Shown here piece after piece: positions 45,880 to 54,498 of a stretch of DNA of 64,000 nt (position 1 is the stretch's first letter; every line of letters begins with the position of its first letter). The position numbers were made by a program, and so were the translations under genes. Source of the DNA: Zhihengliuella halotolerans (GTDB lineage Bacteria > Actinomycetota > Actinomycetes > Actinomycetales > Micrococcaceae); contig NZ_SHLA01000001.1 of the NCBI RefSeq assembly GCF_004217565.1, positions 2,232,001 through 2,296,000 of the forward strand, written 5' to 3'. A model generated the notes under the pieces. The model made no database searches, was not told the origin of the DNA, and was given only the letters and a program-made list of their open reading frames with translations.

Positions 45880-46955
45880 GAGTCACCGATCTCGAGGTCG
45901 GATACGGATCCACGCGCGTCCTGCGCGGCATCGACCTGTCGGTTCCCGCCGGGGACCTGCTGGCGCTCGTCGGGCCGAGCGGGTGCGGCAAGACGACGGC
46001 GTTGCGCACCATCGCCGGCCTCGAGCGCGCCGGCGCCGGCACGATCACCGTCGGCGGGCGCGTGCTCGCCGATGCGACCCGCCACGTCCGACCCGAACAG
46101 CGGCGCATCGGCTGGGTCCCGCAGAGCGCCACCCTCTTCCCGCACCTGACCGTCGCGCAGAATGTCGCGTTCGGCCTCAAGGGCACGGGTGGCTCGCGGC
46201 ACTCGGCCAAGCGCCGGGCCGCGGACCCCGAGGTGCGCCGGCTGATCGATCTCGTCGGGCTCGCCTACCACGCGGACAGGCTTCCGGCGCAGCTCTCCGG
46301 CGGTCAGGCGCAGCGGGTCGCGCTCGCGCGGGCACTGGCCGCGGGCCCCGACCTCGTGCTGCTCGACGAACCCTTCGGCGCCCTCGATCCGCTGCTGCGC
46401 CAGCAGTTGCGCGACTCGACCCGCGCGTGGCTCCGCGCCGAATCCGTGACGGGTGTGCTCGTCACCCACGACCAGTCGGAGGCGCTCTCCGTCGCCGACC
46501 ATGTGGCCGTCATGCGCGACGGCGAAGTGCTCCAGCAGGCGTCCCCCCGGACCCTGTTCTCGCGCCCGGTGACGCCCTGGGTGGCCGGGTTCGTCGGCGA
46601 CGCCGTCTTCCTCGACGCGGTCGTGCGATCCGCGGGCGCCGGGCACGACCCGGTTCTGAGAACCACCAGCGAACTCGGCGAGGTCCCGGCTCGCTGGATG
46701 GGTGCGGTGCCGCCGTCGTCCGGCGAGACGGTGCGGCTCATGGTCCGGCCCGCACAGGTGGTCCCGCGTGCAGAAGGCGTACGCGGCCGGGTCACCTCAT
46801 TGCGCTTCACCGGGTACGACGCCGTCCTCACGGTCGAGCTGCCGACCGGGACGGCGGTGTCCGCCCTCGTTCCGGCGGCCGAGGCCCCGGACCACGACGC
46901 CGACATCGCGGTCGGCGTGAACGGTGAGGCGCTGGCCTACGCCGCGGGTCAGTAG
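45867..46955 (+). CDS. fbpC: Ferric-iron ABC ATPase (FbpC-like) with apparent ATC start
   Basis: A 362-residue ATPase of the FbpC/PotA type. It has Walker A GPSGCGKTTAL, Q-loop VPQSATLFPHLTVAQNV, signature LSGGQAQRVALARALA, Walker B LVLLDEPFGALDPLLRQQLR and a C-terminal TOBE-like regulatory domain. The frame has no ATG, GTG or TTG before the Walker A motif except far upstream inside fbpB. ATC AGC GAG CTG at 45867 sits exactly where homologues have ATG AGC GAG, and an AGGAG lies seven bases before it. I therefore take ATC as the start. If that is wrong, either a CTG at 45876 is used or the gene is poorly translated. It overlaps fbpB by 13 bases. Confidence 0.88.
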   Translation: MSELRVTDLEVGYGSTRVLRGIDLSVPAGDLLALVGPSGCGKTTALRTIAGLERAGAGTITVGGRVLADATRHVRPEQRRIGWVPQSATLFPHLTVAQNVAFGLKGTGGSRHSAKRRAADPEVRRLIDLVGLAYHADRLPAQLSGGQAQRVALARALAAGPDLVLLDEPFGALDPLLRQQLRDSTRAWLRAESVTGVLVTHDQSEALSVADHVAVMRDGEVLQQASPRTLFSRPVTPWVAGFVGDAVFLDAVVRSAGAGHDPVLRTTSELGEVPARWMGAVPPSSGETVRLMVRPAQVVPRAEGVRGRVTSLRFTGYDAVLTVELPTGTAVSALVPAAEAPDHDADIAVGVNGEALAYAAGQ

Positions 46956-47701
46956 TTGAGGGCCGCCGGCCCGTAGTCCGCCCGCCGCTCGGCGCGTACT
47001 CGCGCCGCCTGCGTCTTGGAGTGCAGCAGGTCGATGAGCCGGTTCGCGTTGTCGATGAGGTCGGCGATCGCGGCGTCGTCCCGGTCAACCCAGACGTGTT
47101 TCGGGACGTCGTGCAGCGGACGGAAGTCGCGATGCTCCTCCCAGACCATGAGCGTGCGCTCGGCCCCGATGACGTACTGCTGCCACCAGACCTGACGCAG
47201 ATAGTGCTTGGGGATCTTCCCCCACGCCTTGTTGGTGGTCTTGATCTCGGCCAGCTCGACCCGCCCGTCGGGCCGCAGCGCGATGCCGTCCGGGGTGGCC
47301 AGGTGCCGCACCTCGTCCGCGGAGTGGAAGAGCAAAGAGCTCGGCTCGATGCCGAACTGCTCGCGCACCCAGGCGGCGATCACGGGCTCGCGCCGGCGCC
47401 CGTATTCGGTATAGGGGTTGCCCGCGAACCCGGAGCCGTTGAGCTTCGAGTCGGCGGCGGCCTCGATGCTGCGCGGGGTGGAGAGTTTCGCGACGTCGGT
47501 CGCGGTGATGCCGCGGGTCCGCGCCCGCAGCCAGTTCACGCGATCGCTCGAATCCGCGACGACCCGGCCCATGCACCGGTGCTCGGCCGGCTCCGGCCGC
47601 AGGGCGATGCCCGGGACGACGCCGGCAGCGCCGTCCCCCGTCGGGCGGGCGGGTCCCTGCGGGGCGGTTTCGTCGAATGGCACCCGACCATTCTGCCCCA
47701 T
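46949..47701 (-). CDS. YqaJ-type recombinase/exonuclease
   Basis: A 250-residue PD-(D/E)xK nuclease of the YqaJ (lambda exonuclease-like) family. The core motif is in HLATPDGIALRPDG followed by VELAEIKTTNKAW (Asp then Glu-x-Lys), with an upstream glutamate in GRRREPVIAAWV and the later LRQVWWQQYVIGAE typical of the family. Such enzymes resect DNA ends in phage-type recombination, but no phage or RecT-like gene lies nearby, and stand-alone copies occur in actinobacterial chromosomes. The ATG at 47701 is the likely start; the frame running on to 48574 is an artefact. It overlaps the end of fbpC by 7 bases, tail to tail. Confidence 0.88.
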   Translation of the reverse strand: MGQNGRVPFDETAPQGPARPTGDGAAGVVPGIALRPEPAEHRCMGRVVADSSDRVNWLRARTRGITATDVAKLSTPRSIEAAADSKLNGSGFAGNPYTEYGRRREPVIAAWVREQFGIEPSSLLFHSADEVRHLATPDGIALRPDGRVELAEIKTTNKAWGKIPKHYLRQVWWQQYVIGAERTLMVWEEHRDFRPLHDVPKHVWVDRDDAAIADLIDNANRLIDLLHSKTQAARVRAERRADYGPAALNY

Positions 47702-47757
47702 GGGCGGGCCCGATCCCCGGCAGGCGGCGCCGCCGAGGCCCGGATCCGCGGTCGGAC

Positions 47758-48912
47758 CTACTCCCCCGCGGCCTGGATGACCGGTTTGGGCAGCGCGTCC
47801 GGGTAGTTCTGCTGCAACTCTGTCACGAGCGCCTCCCGCACGGAGTTGTGCAGGCTCCAGAGGTCGCCGGCGTTGCGCGCGCTGAGCCAGATGTACACGG
47901 TCATCAGCCCGCCCTTGGCGTCGGTGACGGAAAGGTCCGAGGAGCGCCCGTCCCAGTATTCGTTCTGCTGCAGCTCCTCCTCGAGCTTGGCGCGCAGCAC
48001 CTCGACCGGCGCCTTCCAGGTGAGCTCGAGGGAGATCCCGCCGGAGACCTCGCTGGTGCCGCGCGAGTAGTTCCGGAAGGGCGTCGTCGTGAAGTAGGTC
48101 GAGGGCAGGATCAGGCGGACGTCGTCGATCAAGCGCACGACGACGTACGTGAGCGTGATCTCCTCGACGTTCCCTCGGGCTCCCTCGACGAACACGGTGT
48201 CCTCGACGCGCAGGGAGTCGGTGAACGCGATCTGCAGGCCGGCGATCACGTTGGAGAGGGTCGACTGCACGGCCATACCGGCGATGACGGAGATCAGGCC
48301 GGCGGAGGCCAGGATTCCGGCGCCGAGCGCACGCACCTCGGGGATCAGCAGCAGGATGCCGGCGACCGCGAGCACCAGCACGACGGCGACGGCGACCCGG
48401 CGCAGGAGTCCCACCTGGGTCCGCAGTTTCGCCATGCGGCGGGCGTCCACCGAGTTCTCGGAGCGGTACTTCGACAACAGTGCCGATTCCACCAAGTGCA
48501 GCAGCACCACGATGAGCCAGGCGATGGCGGCGATCGTCACGGCGAGCAGCAGCAGATTCGAGGCGCCGCGCCACTCGGCCTCCGGGGCGGTGACCTCGAG
48601 CGAGCCGACGGTCCCCACGGAGGAGAGGACCACGAAGATGGGCCAGCGCGAGCGCCCGATGTCATCGCGCAGCTCGGGCCGGCGGCGCAGGACGCGGTTG
48701 ACCAGCGCAGCGCCGATCCAGGTGACGACGAAAGCCACGACGACGGCGATCCCGGCGCCGACCCACGGCTGCAGGTACTCGGGCATGTCGCGCACGGCCG
48801 ACTCGGTCAGTTCGCCCATGCCCCCGTCCATCGGCACGGGATCGGCGGTCGAGGGGGATTCGCTCGCAGCGGTGAACACAAGAGAACGCATGCACCCAGA
48901 CTGCCACAGCAC
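47758..48912 (-). CDS. MscS-family mechanosensitive ion channel
   Basis: A protein of up to 384 residues with four hydrophobic helices and an MscS core. The pore helix region is LGAGILASAGLISVIAGMAV followed by QSTLSNVIAGLQIAFTDSLR, and the cytoplasmic beta domain DTVFVEGARGNVEEITLTYV is typical. It opens on membrane tension and helps survive osmotic downshock. ATG at 48891 (MRSLVFTAA) is an alternative start seven codons in. Stand-alone gene. Confidence 0.92.
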   Translation of the reverse strand: MLWQSGCMRSLVFTAASESPSTADPVPMDGGMGELTESAVRDMPEYLQPWVGAGIAVVVAFVVTWIGAALVNRVLRRRPELRDDIGRSRWPIFVVLSSVGTVGSLEVTAPEAEWRGASNLLLLAVTIAAIAWLIVVLLHLVESALLSKYRSENSVDARRMAKLRTQVGLLRRVAVAVVLVLAVAGILLLIPEVRALGAGILASAGLISVIAGMAVQSTLSNVIAGLQIAFTDSLRVEDTVFVEGARGNVEEITLTYVVVRLIDDVRLILPSTYFTTTPFRNYSRGTSEVSGGISLELTWKAPVEVLRAKLEEELQQNEYWDGRSSDLSVTDAKGGLMTVYIWLSARNAGDLWSLHNSVREALVTELQQNYPDALPKPVIQAAGE

Positions 48913-48961
48913 ACCGGGCGCCTGCTGAGAGGATCGCCTGTGCCGTCGCGCACTGCGCCGC

Positions 48962-48967
48962 TAGCCT
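48962..48967 (+). promoter_or_regulatory. -10 box for a leaderless HAD-phosphatase mRNA
   Basis: TAGCCT is six bases before the GTG at 48974, and no ribosome-binding site is present. This fits transcription starting on the first base of the start codon. Confidence 0.45.
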
Positions 48968-48973
48968 AGGACC

Positions 48974-49621
48974 GTGCTGATACTCGTGGACCTCGACAAC
49001 ACTCTGATCGATCGAAGCGCTGGATTCACCGCGTGGGCCGAAGCGTTTGTCCATTCCATCAACGGCGATCCAGCCGACGTCGAATGGCTTGTCGAAGTGG
49101 ACCGCGACGGATACGCAGATCGTTCGGCAGTGGCCCAAGCCATGAAGGACCGCTTCGCGCTGAACCAATCGGTGGACGCCGTCGTCGGCCTGCTCCTCTT
49201 CGACCATCTGTCCTTCCTCACGGTGGAATCAGCGACGACGACTGCTCTAGATTCGGCAGCATCCTCCGGCCACAGCCTCGGGCTCATCACCAACGGCACG
49301 GTCGAACAACAGCAACGGAAGGTCGACCAGTTGGATCTGGCGCGTTTCTTCAACGCCATCGTCATCTCGGAGGCCGAGGGCATCTCGAAGCCGGATCCCC
49401 GCCTCTTCCGCATTGCTGCTCACCGCGCGGGCGCCACCCTCGACGGCGGCTGGATGATCGGCGACCACCCCGAGTCCGATGTGTCCGGTGCGCGCGAGGC
49501 AGGACTCAACACGGCGTGGATCATGCGAGGGCGTCGCTGGCCGCACGCCTCATTCAGCCCGACACGGGCGTTCCCGTCAGTGCACGAGGCCATCATGGCG
49601 ATCACGGCGGATCTAGCCTGA
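48974..49621 (+). CDS. HAD-superfamily phosphatase
   Basis: A 215-residue haloacid dehalogenase-like hydrolase. Motif I is LVDLDNTLIDRS with the nucleophilic Asp, motif II LITNGTVEQQQ, motif III ISKPDPRLF with the conserved Lys and motif IV GDHPESDVSGA. The helical cap lies between motifs I and II. It resembles YjjG-type nucleotide or sugar-phosphate phosphatases; the substrate is not evident. The GTG start appears leaderless. Base composition here and in the next gene is less GC-rich than in the rest of the window, suggesting accessory DNA. Confidence 0.92.
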   Translation: MLILVDLDNTLIDRSAGFTAWAEAFVHSINGDPADVEWLVEVDRDGYADRSAVAQAMKDRFALNQSVDAVVGLLLFDHLSFLTVESATTTALDSAASSGHSLGLITNGTVEQQQRKVDQLDLARFFNAIVISEAEGISKPDPRLFRIAAHRAGATLDGGWMIGDHPESDVSGAREAGLNTAWIMRGRRWPHASFSPTRAFPSVHEAIMAITADLA

Positions 49622-49697
49622 CCGGTCACTGTTCGAGAACAATTCGGCTGCAGACGGTGACACTGCTGGACAGCATCACATGTGGGAGGCTTGCGCC

Positions 49698-50507
49698 GTG
49701 GACTACGACAAGTCGATCGAGACGCTGACCGCGTGGGCGCAGAACTGTGAGAACGTCCGCGCAATGGTGATGACTGGTTCAGCCGCCGCACATGAGACGC
49801 ACTCCCTGTCAGATCGCGATATCGAGATCTATGCCACGGACCCTGCCCCACTGCTTGCAGATGATTCCTGGTGGAATCAGCTCGGGACGGTGCTTGTCGT
49901 CGAGCGCTTGGCCATCCCCGGCTGGCATCCGGCCCGCCTGGTGTACTACGTCGGCGGCAAGCTGGATCTGACGGTTGTGAGGGCTGATGTGCTGCCCACC
50001 ATCCGCTACGAGCGGCCATTCACCGTCCTCGTCGACAAGGACGGCCATTCCCGCTCACTACGCCTGGCAGCGGCAGGGACGTCTCTGCCTGACGAGGCAG
50101 CATTCCAGGAGCAACTCAACTTGGGCTACGCCGCCGCACTGATGTGTGCCAAATCGATCGTCCGGGACGAGCCATGGTCAAGCAAGATACGTGACACTGA
50201 TCTGAAAGCATCCCTGCTGAGCCTTGTCGAGTGGGATCATCACGTGCGCTACGGGCTCGGGCACGACGTACGCTTCCTGGGCTCCCGAATGCGGCAATGG
50301 ATGGACGCAGACATACAGCAGTCGCTTGAACAGTGCTGGGCGCGCTTCGACGCTGCGGACTCAGCCAGGGCCCTCCGCACATCCATCGCCTTGTTCGCCA
50401 GACTCGGGAGGCGCATCGCGGACGGTCTGGGGTTCCGACCCTTCAGCCACGACAGCGTCCACGACGAGGTCGAAGCCATCCTCGCACTACGTCCGGACGC
50501 ACGCTGA
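49698..50507 (+). CDS. ANT(6)-like aminoglycoside nucleotidyltransferase family protein
   Basis: A 269-residue protein resembling streptomycin 6-adenylyltransferases (AadE/AadK). The nucleotidyltransferase motif is GSAAAHETHSLSDRDIEIY with the metal-binding Asp pair, followed by GGKLDLTVV with the third carboxylate. A helical C-terminal domain contains LLSLVEWDHHVRYG, like ANT(6) enzymes. The GTG at 49698 follows GGGAGG by eight bases; the ATG at 49680 lies before that ribosome site. Whether it modifies streptomycin or another substrate is unknown; many chromosomal homologues are not linked to resistance. No mobile-element genes flank it. Confidence 0.82.
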   Translation: MDYDKSIETLTAWAQNCENVRAMVMTGSAAAHETHSLSDRDIEIYATDPAPLLADDSWWNQLGTVLVVERLAIPGWHPARLVYYVGGKLDLTVVRADVLPTIRYERPFTVLVDKDGHSRSLRLAAAGTSLPDEAAFQEQLNLGYAAALMCAKSIVRDEPWSSKIRDTDLKASLLSLVEWDHHVRYGLGHDVRFLGSRMRQWMDADIQQSLEQCWARFDAADSARALRTSIALFARLGRRIADGLGFRPFSHDSVHDEVEAILALRPDAR

Positions 50508-50654
50508 GCATTGGGCAAGGCTCATCACCGGTCGCGATCCTTCACTGAAGACCAGATCCGTAGACCAGCCTCCTGTGGGGTGCCCAGCCTCAACATCTGG
50601 TCACGTTCGCGCGGATTCACCCCTCCAAGGCCCCGAATGTGTCACGATTCAACC

Positions 50655-51659
50655 ATGGCCGAAGTCTCTGCAATCCGTGTTCCGTTCAAGCAAGTCGACG
50701 TGTTCTCCACCGTCCCCTACCGCGGCAACGCGCTGGCGGTGGTTCTCGACGCGACGGGCCTGGACACGGAGTCCATGCAGGCGTTCGCCCAGTGGACCAA
50801 CCTGGCGGAGACCACGTTCGTCCTCCCGCCGACGCAGCCCGGTGCCGACTACCGCGTCCGGATCTTCACGTCGACGACGGAGCTCCCCTTCGCCGGCCAC
50901 CCGACCCTCGGCACCGCGCACGCGTGGCTCGAGGGCGGCGGGGTGCCCGCGAGCAGCGACGTCGTCGTGCAGGAGTGCGGCGCGGGGCTGATCGAGATCC
51001 GGATCGACGAGAACGACGGCGTCGCGCCGCGCCTCGCGCTCAAGGCGCCCGAGCTGACCCGTACCGGTCCCCTCGAGGCCGACGTGCTCGAGTGGGCCAT
51101 CACGGCGCTGGGGCTGGAACCTGACGACGTCGTCGACCACCAGTGGCTCGTGAACGGACCGAACTGGGCCGGCCTGCTGCTGCGCGACGCGGAGACCGTC
51201 CTGCGGATCGAGCCCGATTTCCCCTCCCTCGAGGGGCTCGAGGTCGGCGTCATCGGACCGCACCTCCAGACGCCGTCGGGCAACATCCTGACCGGTCGCG
51301 ACCCGCGCGACGAGGCCAAGCGCCCCGAGGGCGCCCGCGCCGAGCTCGAGCCGCTGCCGGACACCGGGGCCATCAGCATGGGTGCGTTCGCTGCGGCGAT
51401 CGCCCAGGCGCCAGCCGACTACGAGGTCCGCGCCTTCTGCCCGGGTGAGGCCATGCCGGAGGACCCGGTGACGGGCAGCCTCAACGCCGGCTTCGCCCGC
51501 TGGCTGATCTCCGAGAAGATCGCCGAGCCGAACTACACGGTGCGCCAGGGCACGCGCGTGGGCCGCGCTGGCGACGTGTTCGCGAGCCTCGACGACGACG
51601 GCGTGTGGATCGCCGGCCACGCGGTCACCTGCATCGACGGCACCGTCCTGGTCCCTTAA
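50655..51659 (+). CDS. PhzF-family isomerase/epimerase
   Basis: A 334-residue protein of the PhzF/DAP-epimerase fold. It begins VPFKQVDVFSTVPYRGNALA and has the catalytic glutamate in WTNLAETTFVLPP, then ELPFAGHPTLGTAHAWL and near the end EDPVTGSLNAGFARWL. PhzF proteins catalyse isomerisation by proton shuttling; no phenazine genes are present, so the substrate is unknown. ATG at 50655. The MFS gene starts 3 bases after its stop, so it heads a phzF-MFS-TetR-DinB cluster. Confidence 0.93.
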   Translation: MAEVSAIRVPFKQVDVFSTVPYRGNALAVVLDATGLDTESMQAFAQWTNLAETTFVLPPTQPGADYRVRIFTSTTELPFAGHPTLGTAHAWLEGGGVPASSDVVVQECGAGLIEIRIDENDGVAPRLALKAPELTRTGPLEADVLEWAITALGLEPDDVVDHQWLVNGPNWAGLLLRDAETVLRIEPDFPSLEGLEVGVIGPHLQTPSGNILTGRDPRDEAKRPEGARAELEPLPDTGAISMGAFAAAIAQAPADYEVRAFCPGEAMPEDPVTGSLNAGFARWLISEKIAEPNYTVRQGTRVGRAGDVFASLDDDGVWIAGHAVTCIDGTVLVP

Positions 51660-51662
51660 CCC

Positions 51663-53183
51663 GTGGCTGGGCCCACGACGACGGCCGAACCCGAGGACCG
51701 GCAGGCCTGGGCGGCGCTCTGGGCGCTCGTGATCGGGTTCTTCATGATCCTCGTCGACTCGACGATCGTCACGACGGCGATGCCCGCGATCATGACCGGG
51801 CTGGACACGGGCGTCTCCGGCGTCGTCTGGGTGCACAGCTCCTACCTGCTCGCCTTCGTCGTCCCGCTCCTGATCACCGGCCGCATGGGCGACCGGTTCG
51901 GCCCGAAGAACCTGTACCTGATCGGTCTGGCCGTCTTCACACTTGCCTCGCTGTGGTGCGGGCTCGCCACGGATCTCGGGAGCCTCGTCGCCGCCCGCGT
52001 CGCCCAGGGGTTCGGCGCCGCGATCATGACGCCGCAGTCGATGACGTTCATCACCCGCCTCTTCCCGGCCCACCGGCGCGGCGCCGCCATGGGCATCTGG
52101 GGTGCCGCGGGCGGGATCGCGGCGCTGACCGGACCGCTGCTGGGCGGCGTCCTGACCGATTCGCTCGGCTGGGAATGGATTTTCTTCGTGAACGTGCCCA
52201 TCGGGGCGATCGCGTTCTGGCGCGTCGTCGCCGCCGTCCCGGCGCTGCCCACGCACGCGCGCAGGTTCGACATCCCGGGCGTCGTCCTCTCCGCCGTCGG
52301 CATCTTCCTGATCGTCTTCGGCGTGCAGGAGGCCGAGACGTTCGATTGGGGGCCGGTGATCGGCTGGTTCGGCATCTGGCACATGATCGTCGCCGGCGTG
52401 CTCGTGATGATCGCGTTCGTGCTCGTCCAGCGGTTCACCCGCACGGAACCGCTGCTGCCGCTGGGCCTCTTCGCCGACCGCAACTTCGCCCTGGCCACGA
52501 GCGCGATCGCGTGCATGGGCCTCGTCATCACCACGCTAAACATCCCCATCATGTTCTACCTGCAGTCGGTCCGCGGGCTCACCCCCACCCAGGCGGCGCT
52601 GCTCATCGCGCCGATGGCGCTGTTCGGGGCCCTCCTCGCGAAGTACGCGGGGGCCCGCGTCAACCGGCGCGACCCGCGCGGCCAGTCCGCGCTCGGCTTC
52701 TTCGGCTTCGGCGTCACGATCATCGCCTACGGCCTGCTCCTGCCCGCCCAACCACCGCTGCTCTGGCTCCTGTTGCCCGCGGCCCTCATGGGCGCCTCGA
52801 GCGCGTTCGTGTGGCCGGCCGTCTCATTGACCGCCACGCGCGATCTGGGGCCCGCCAACGCTGGCGCGGGCTCAGGTGTCTACAACGCGACCCGCCAGAT
52901 CGGCGCCGTTCTCGGCTCAGCGATGATGGCGGTGCTCATCGAGGCCCGCATCGCCGCGCACGTCGACGCGTCCGGCACGCAGGCGAGCGCGGCCGGCGGC
53001 CTGAGCGACGTCATGGCCGGCCACGTGCCCGAACTCATCCGCTCGGCCACCTCGTGGGGGCTGGGTGAAGCGCTGCTGCTGCCGGGCGCGGTCGCGCTGC
53101 TCGGCGGCGCCCTCAGCCTCGGCTTCCGTCGCTCCGCCCACCACCTCGAGAGCGAGCCCGACGTGCTAGATTCGCGGCCATGA
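51663..53183 (+). CDS. DHA2-family MFS drug exporter (EmrB/QacA-like)
   Basis: A 506-residue, 14-helix exporter of the DHA2 family. Motif A is GRMGDRFGPKNLYLIGL and the antiporter motif C is seen around IWGAAGGIAALTGPLLGGVL. The N-terminal helix FFMILVDSTIVTTAMPAIM is characteristic. It exports drugs or metabolites by proton exchange. GTG start, three bases after phzF, and a 4-base overlap (ATGA) with the TetR gene, its probable repressor. Confidence 0.94.
   Translation: MAGPTTTAEPEDRQAWAALWALVIGFFMILVDSTIVTTAMPAIMTGLDTGVSGVVWVHSSYLLAFVVPLLITGRMGDRFGPKNLYLIGLAVFTLASLWCGLATDLGSLVAARVAQGFGAAIMTPQSMTFITRLFPAHRRGAAMGIWGAAGGIAALTGPLLGGVLTDSLGWEWIFFVNVPIGAIAFWRVVAAVPALPTHARRFDIPGVVLSAVGIFLIVFGVQEAETFDWGPVIGWFGIWHMIVAGVLVMIAFVLVQRFTRTEPLLPLGLFADRNFALATSAIACMGLVITTLNIPIMFYLQSVRGLTPTQAALLIAPMALFGALLAKYAGARVNRRDPRGQSALGFFGFGVTIIAYGLLLPAQPPLLWLLLPAALMGASSAFVWPAVSLTATRDLGPANAGAGSGVYNATRQIGAVLGSAMMAVLIEARIAAHVDASGTQASAAGGLSDVMAGHVPELIRSATSWGLGEALLLPGAVALLGGALSLGFRRSAHHLESEPDVLDSRP
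53167..53172 (+). promoter_or_regulatory. -10 box for a leaderless TetR mRNA
   Basis: TAGATT lies seven bases before the ATG at 53180, within the end of the MFS gene. It would let the regulator be made from its own leaderless transcript in addition to operon readthrough. Confidence 0.45.
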
Positions 53184-53878
53184 CGACCTCTTCGATCCCC
53201 GTCGACGCCCTCCGCCTGCTGGTCACGCAGGGCTTCGACGCGACCAGCGTGGACGAGCTGGCCACCGCCGCCGGCATGAGCCGCAGCACCTTCTTCCGGC
53301 GCTTCGGCTCCAAGGAGGGCATGGTCTTCGCCGACATGGAGCGTGTCATCGACTCAGTCTCCGAGCGCCTCGGCGAGCGCGGCCGCGGCCCGACCGCGGA
53401 CGCCGTCGTGCGCGCCGCCCTGGGCGTCTTCGACCACCTCACTGCCGACGCTGAGCGCGCGGAGCTGCGTCACCAGTTGCTGTCGGCCGTCCCGGCGCTG
53501 CGCGACCGCGAGCTCGTGAGCACCCACCGCTTCGAATCCGCCTTCCGACACGGGCTCGCCGAAATCTTCGAGCGCGACCCGAGCACCGGGATCGCCTACA
53601 GCGCCGCCGTCGTCGGGGTGCACAACTACCACCTGCGCCGCTGGCTCGCCGCCCCCGGGCCGGCCCCGCGGGCCGCCCTCGAGGCCGACGTGCGCCGGCT
53701 CTCCGAGCGCTACGCGGACGCTCTCTCCCCCACCGGCACGACGACGAGCGCGGGCCCGAACGCGCAGGCCGGCGGCGCCGTCGTCGTCGCCGTGGCGGAC
53801 GCCGGAGCGGACGAATCCGCGATTCTGGACGCCGTACGGGCGCAGCTGCGCGCGCACGGGCGCGGGGCGAGCGCCTGA
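53180..53878 (+). CDS. TetR/AcrR family regulator
   Basis: A 232-residue repressor. The helix-turn-helix is in TSVDELATAAGMSRSTFFRR (about residues 22-41), followed by FGSKEGMVFADM. The C-terminal ligand-binding domain is helical, with an Ala/Gly-rich tail. It overlaps the exporter gene by 4 bases and the DinB gene by 1 base (TGATG), so it most likely autoregulates the phzF-exporter operon in response to a transported compound. Confidence 0.93.
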   Translation: MTTSSIPVDALRLLVTQGFDATSVDELATAAGMSRSTFFRRFGSKEGMVFADMERVIDSVSERLGERGRGPTADAVVRAALGVFDHLTADAERAELRHQLLSAVPALRDRELVSTHRFESAFRHGLAEIFERDPSTGIAYSAAVVGVHNYHLRRWLAAPGPAPRAALEADVRRLSERYADALSPTGTTTSAGPNAQAGGAVVVAVADAGADESAILDAVRAQLRAHGRGASA

Positions 53879-54408
53879 TGGCGGTCGGGGGCCGGGAGCC
53901 GCGACTGGACTCTCCGGACGCGGCGGTCCAGCTCGCCGCCTATCTGGACTACTACCGTGCGTCGGTCGAGGGGAAGCTGGCCGGGCTCGACGACGCGGCG
54001 CTGCGGACGTCGCGGCTGCCATCAGGGTGGACGCCGATCGAACTGCTCGCGCATCTCGTACACATGGAGCAGCGGTGGTTCGTGTGGGGCTTCCTCGCAG
54101 AAGACGTCGAGGCGCCGTGGGGAGACCACGCCGGCGGCGCGGCCACAGGACCCTGGGCGGTGCCGGCGGACGCCGGGCGCGCAGAGGCCGACGCGCTGAT
54201 CCACCGCCTGCACGAGATCGGGCGCCGGACCACCGAGATCCTCGGCTCCACGCCGCTCGAGACCCGCGGCCGGCTCGGCGGGCGCTTCACCGAGGAACCG
54301 GCGCCGCGGCTCGCGTGGATCGGGTTCCACGTCCTGCAGGAGTACGCCCGACACGCCGGCCACCTCGATATCGTGCGCGAACTCGAGGACGGGGCTCGGG
54401 GCGAATAG
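53878..54408 (+). CDS. DinB/DUF664-family metal-dependent protein
   Basis: A 176-residue four-helix-bundle protein of the DinB superfamily. Metal-ligand histidines are H59 in PIELLAHLVHMEQRW and those of HVLQEYARHAGHLDIV near the C-terminus. In actinobacteria the fold includes mycothiol-dependent S-transferases and isomerases, so a thiol-dependent detoxification role is plausible but unproven. The ATG shares a base with the stop of the TetR gene. Last gene of the cluster with phzF and the exporter. Confidence 0.9.
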   Translation: MAVGGREPRLDSPDAAVQLAAYLDYYRASVEGKLAGLDDAALRTSRLPSGWTPIELLAHLVHMEQRWFVWGFLAEDVEAPWGDHAGGAATGPWAVPADAGRAEADALIHRLHEIGRRTTEILGSTPLETRGRLGGRFTEEPAPRLAWIGFHVLQEYARHAGHLDIVRELEDGARGE

Positions 54409-54429
54409 ACCGCTTTGGGACTCGGTTTC

Positions 54430-54459
54430 TTGACGTGGGACTGAGTTTCAGACCATAGT
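54430..54459 (+). promoter_or_regulatory. Sigma-70-type promoter of the acyl-CoA dehydrogenase gene
   Basis: TTGACG and CATAGT with an 18-base spacer, ending 40 bases before the acyl-CoA dehydrogenase start. The -35 is near-perfect. A CGGGAG ribosome site follows downstream. Confidence 0.65.
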
Positions 54460-54498
54460 GGTGTCCAACAGACCCGCCTCGACACCCGGGAGTCACCC

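Noticed and set aside
46949-48574. 541-codon version of the YqaJ gene
   Set aside because: The N-terminal half is antisense to the MscS gene region and Arg-rich; the YqaJ family starts close to the ATG at 47701.
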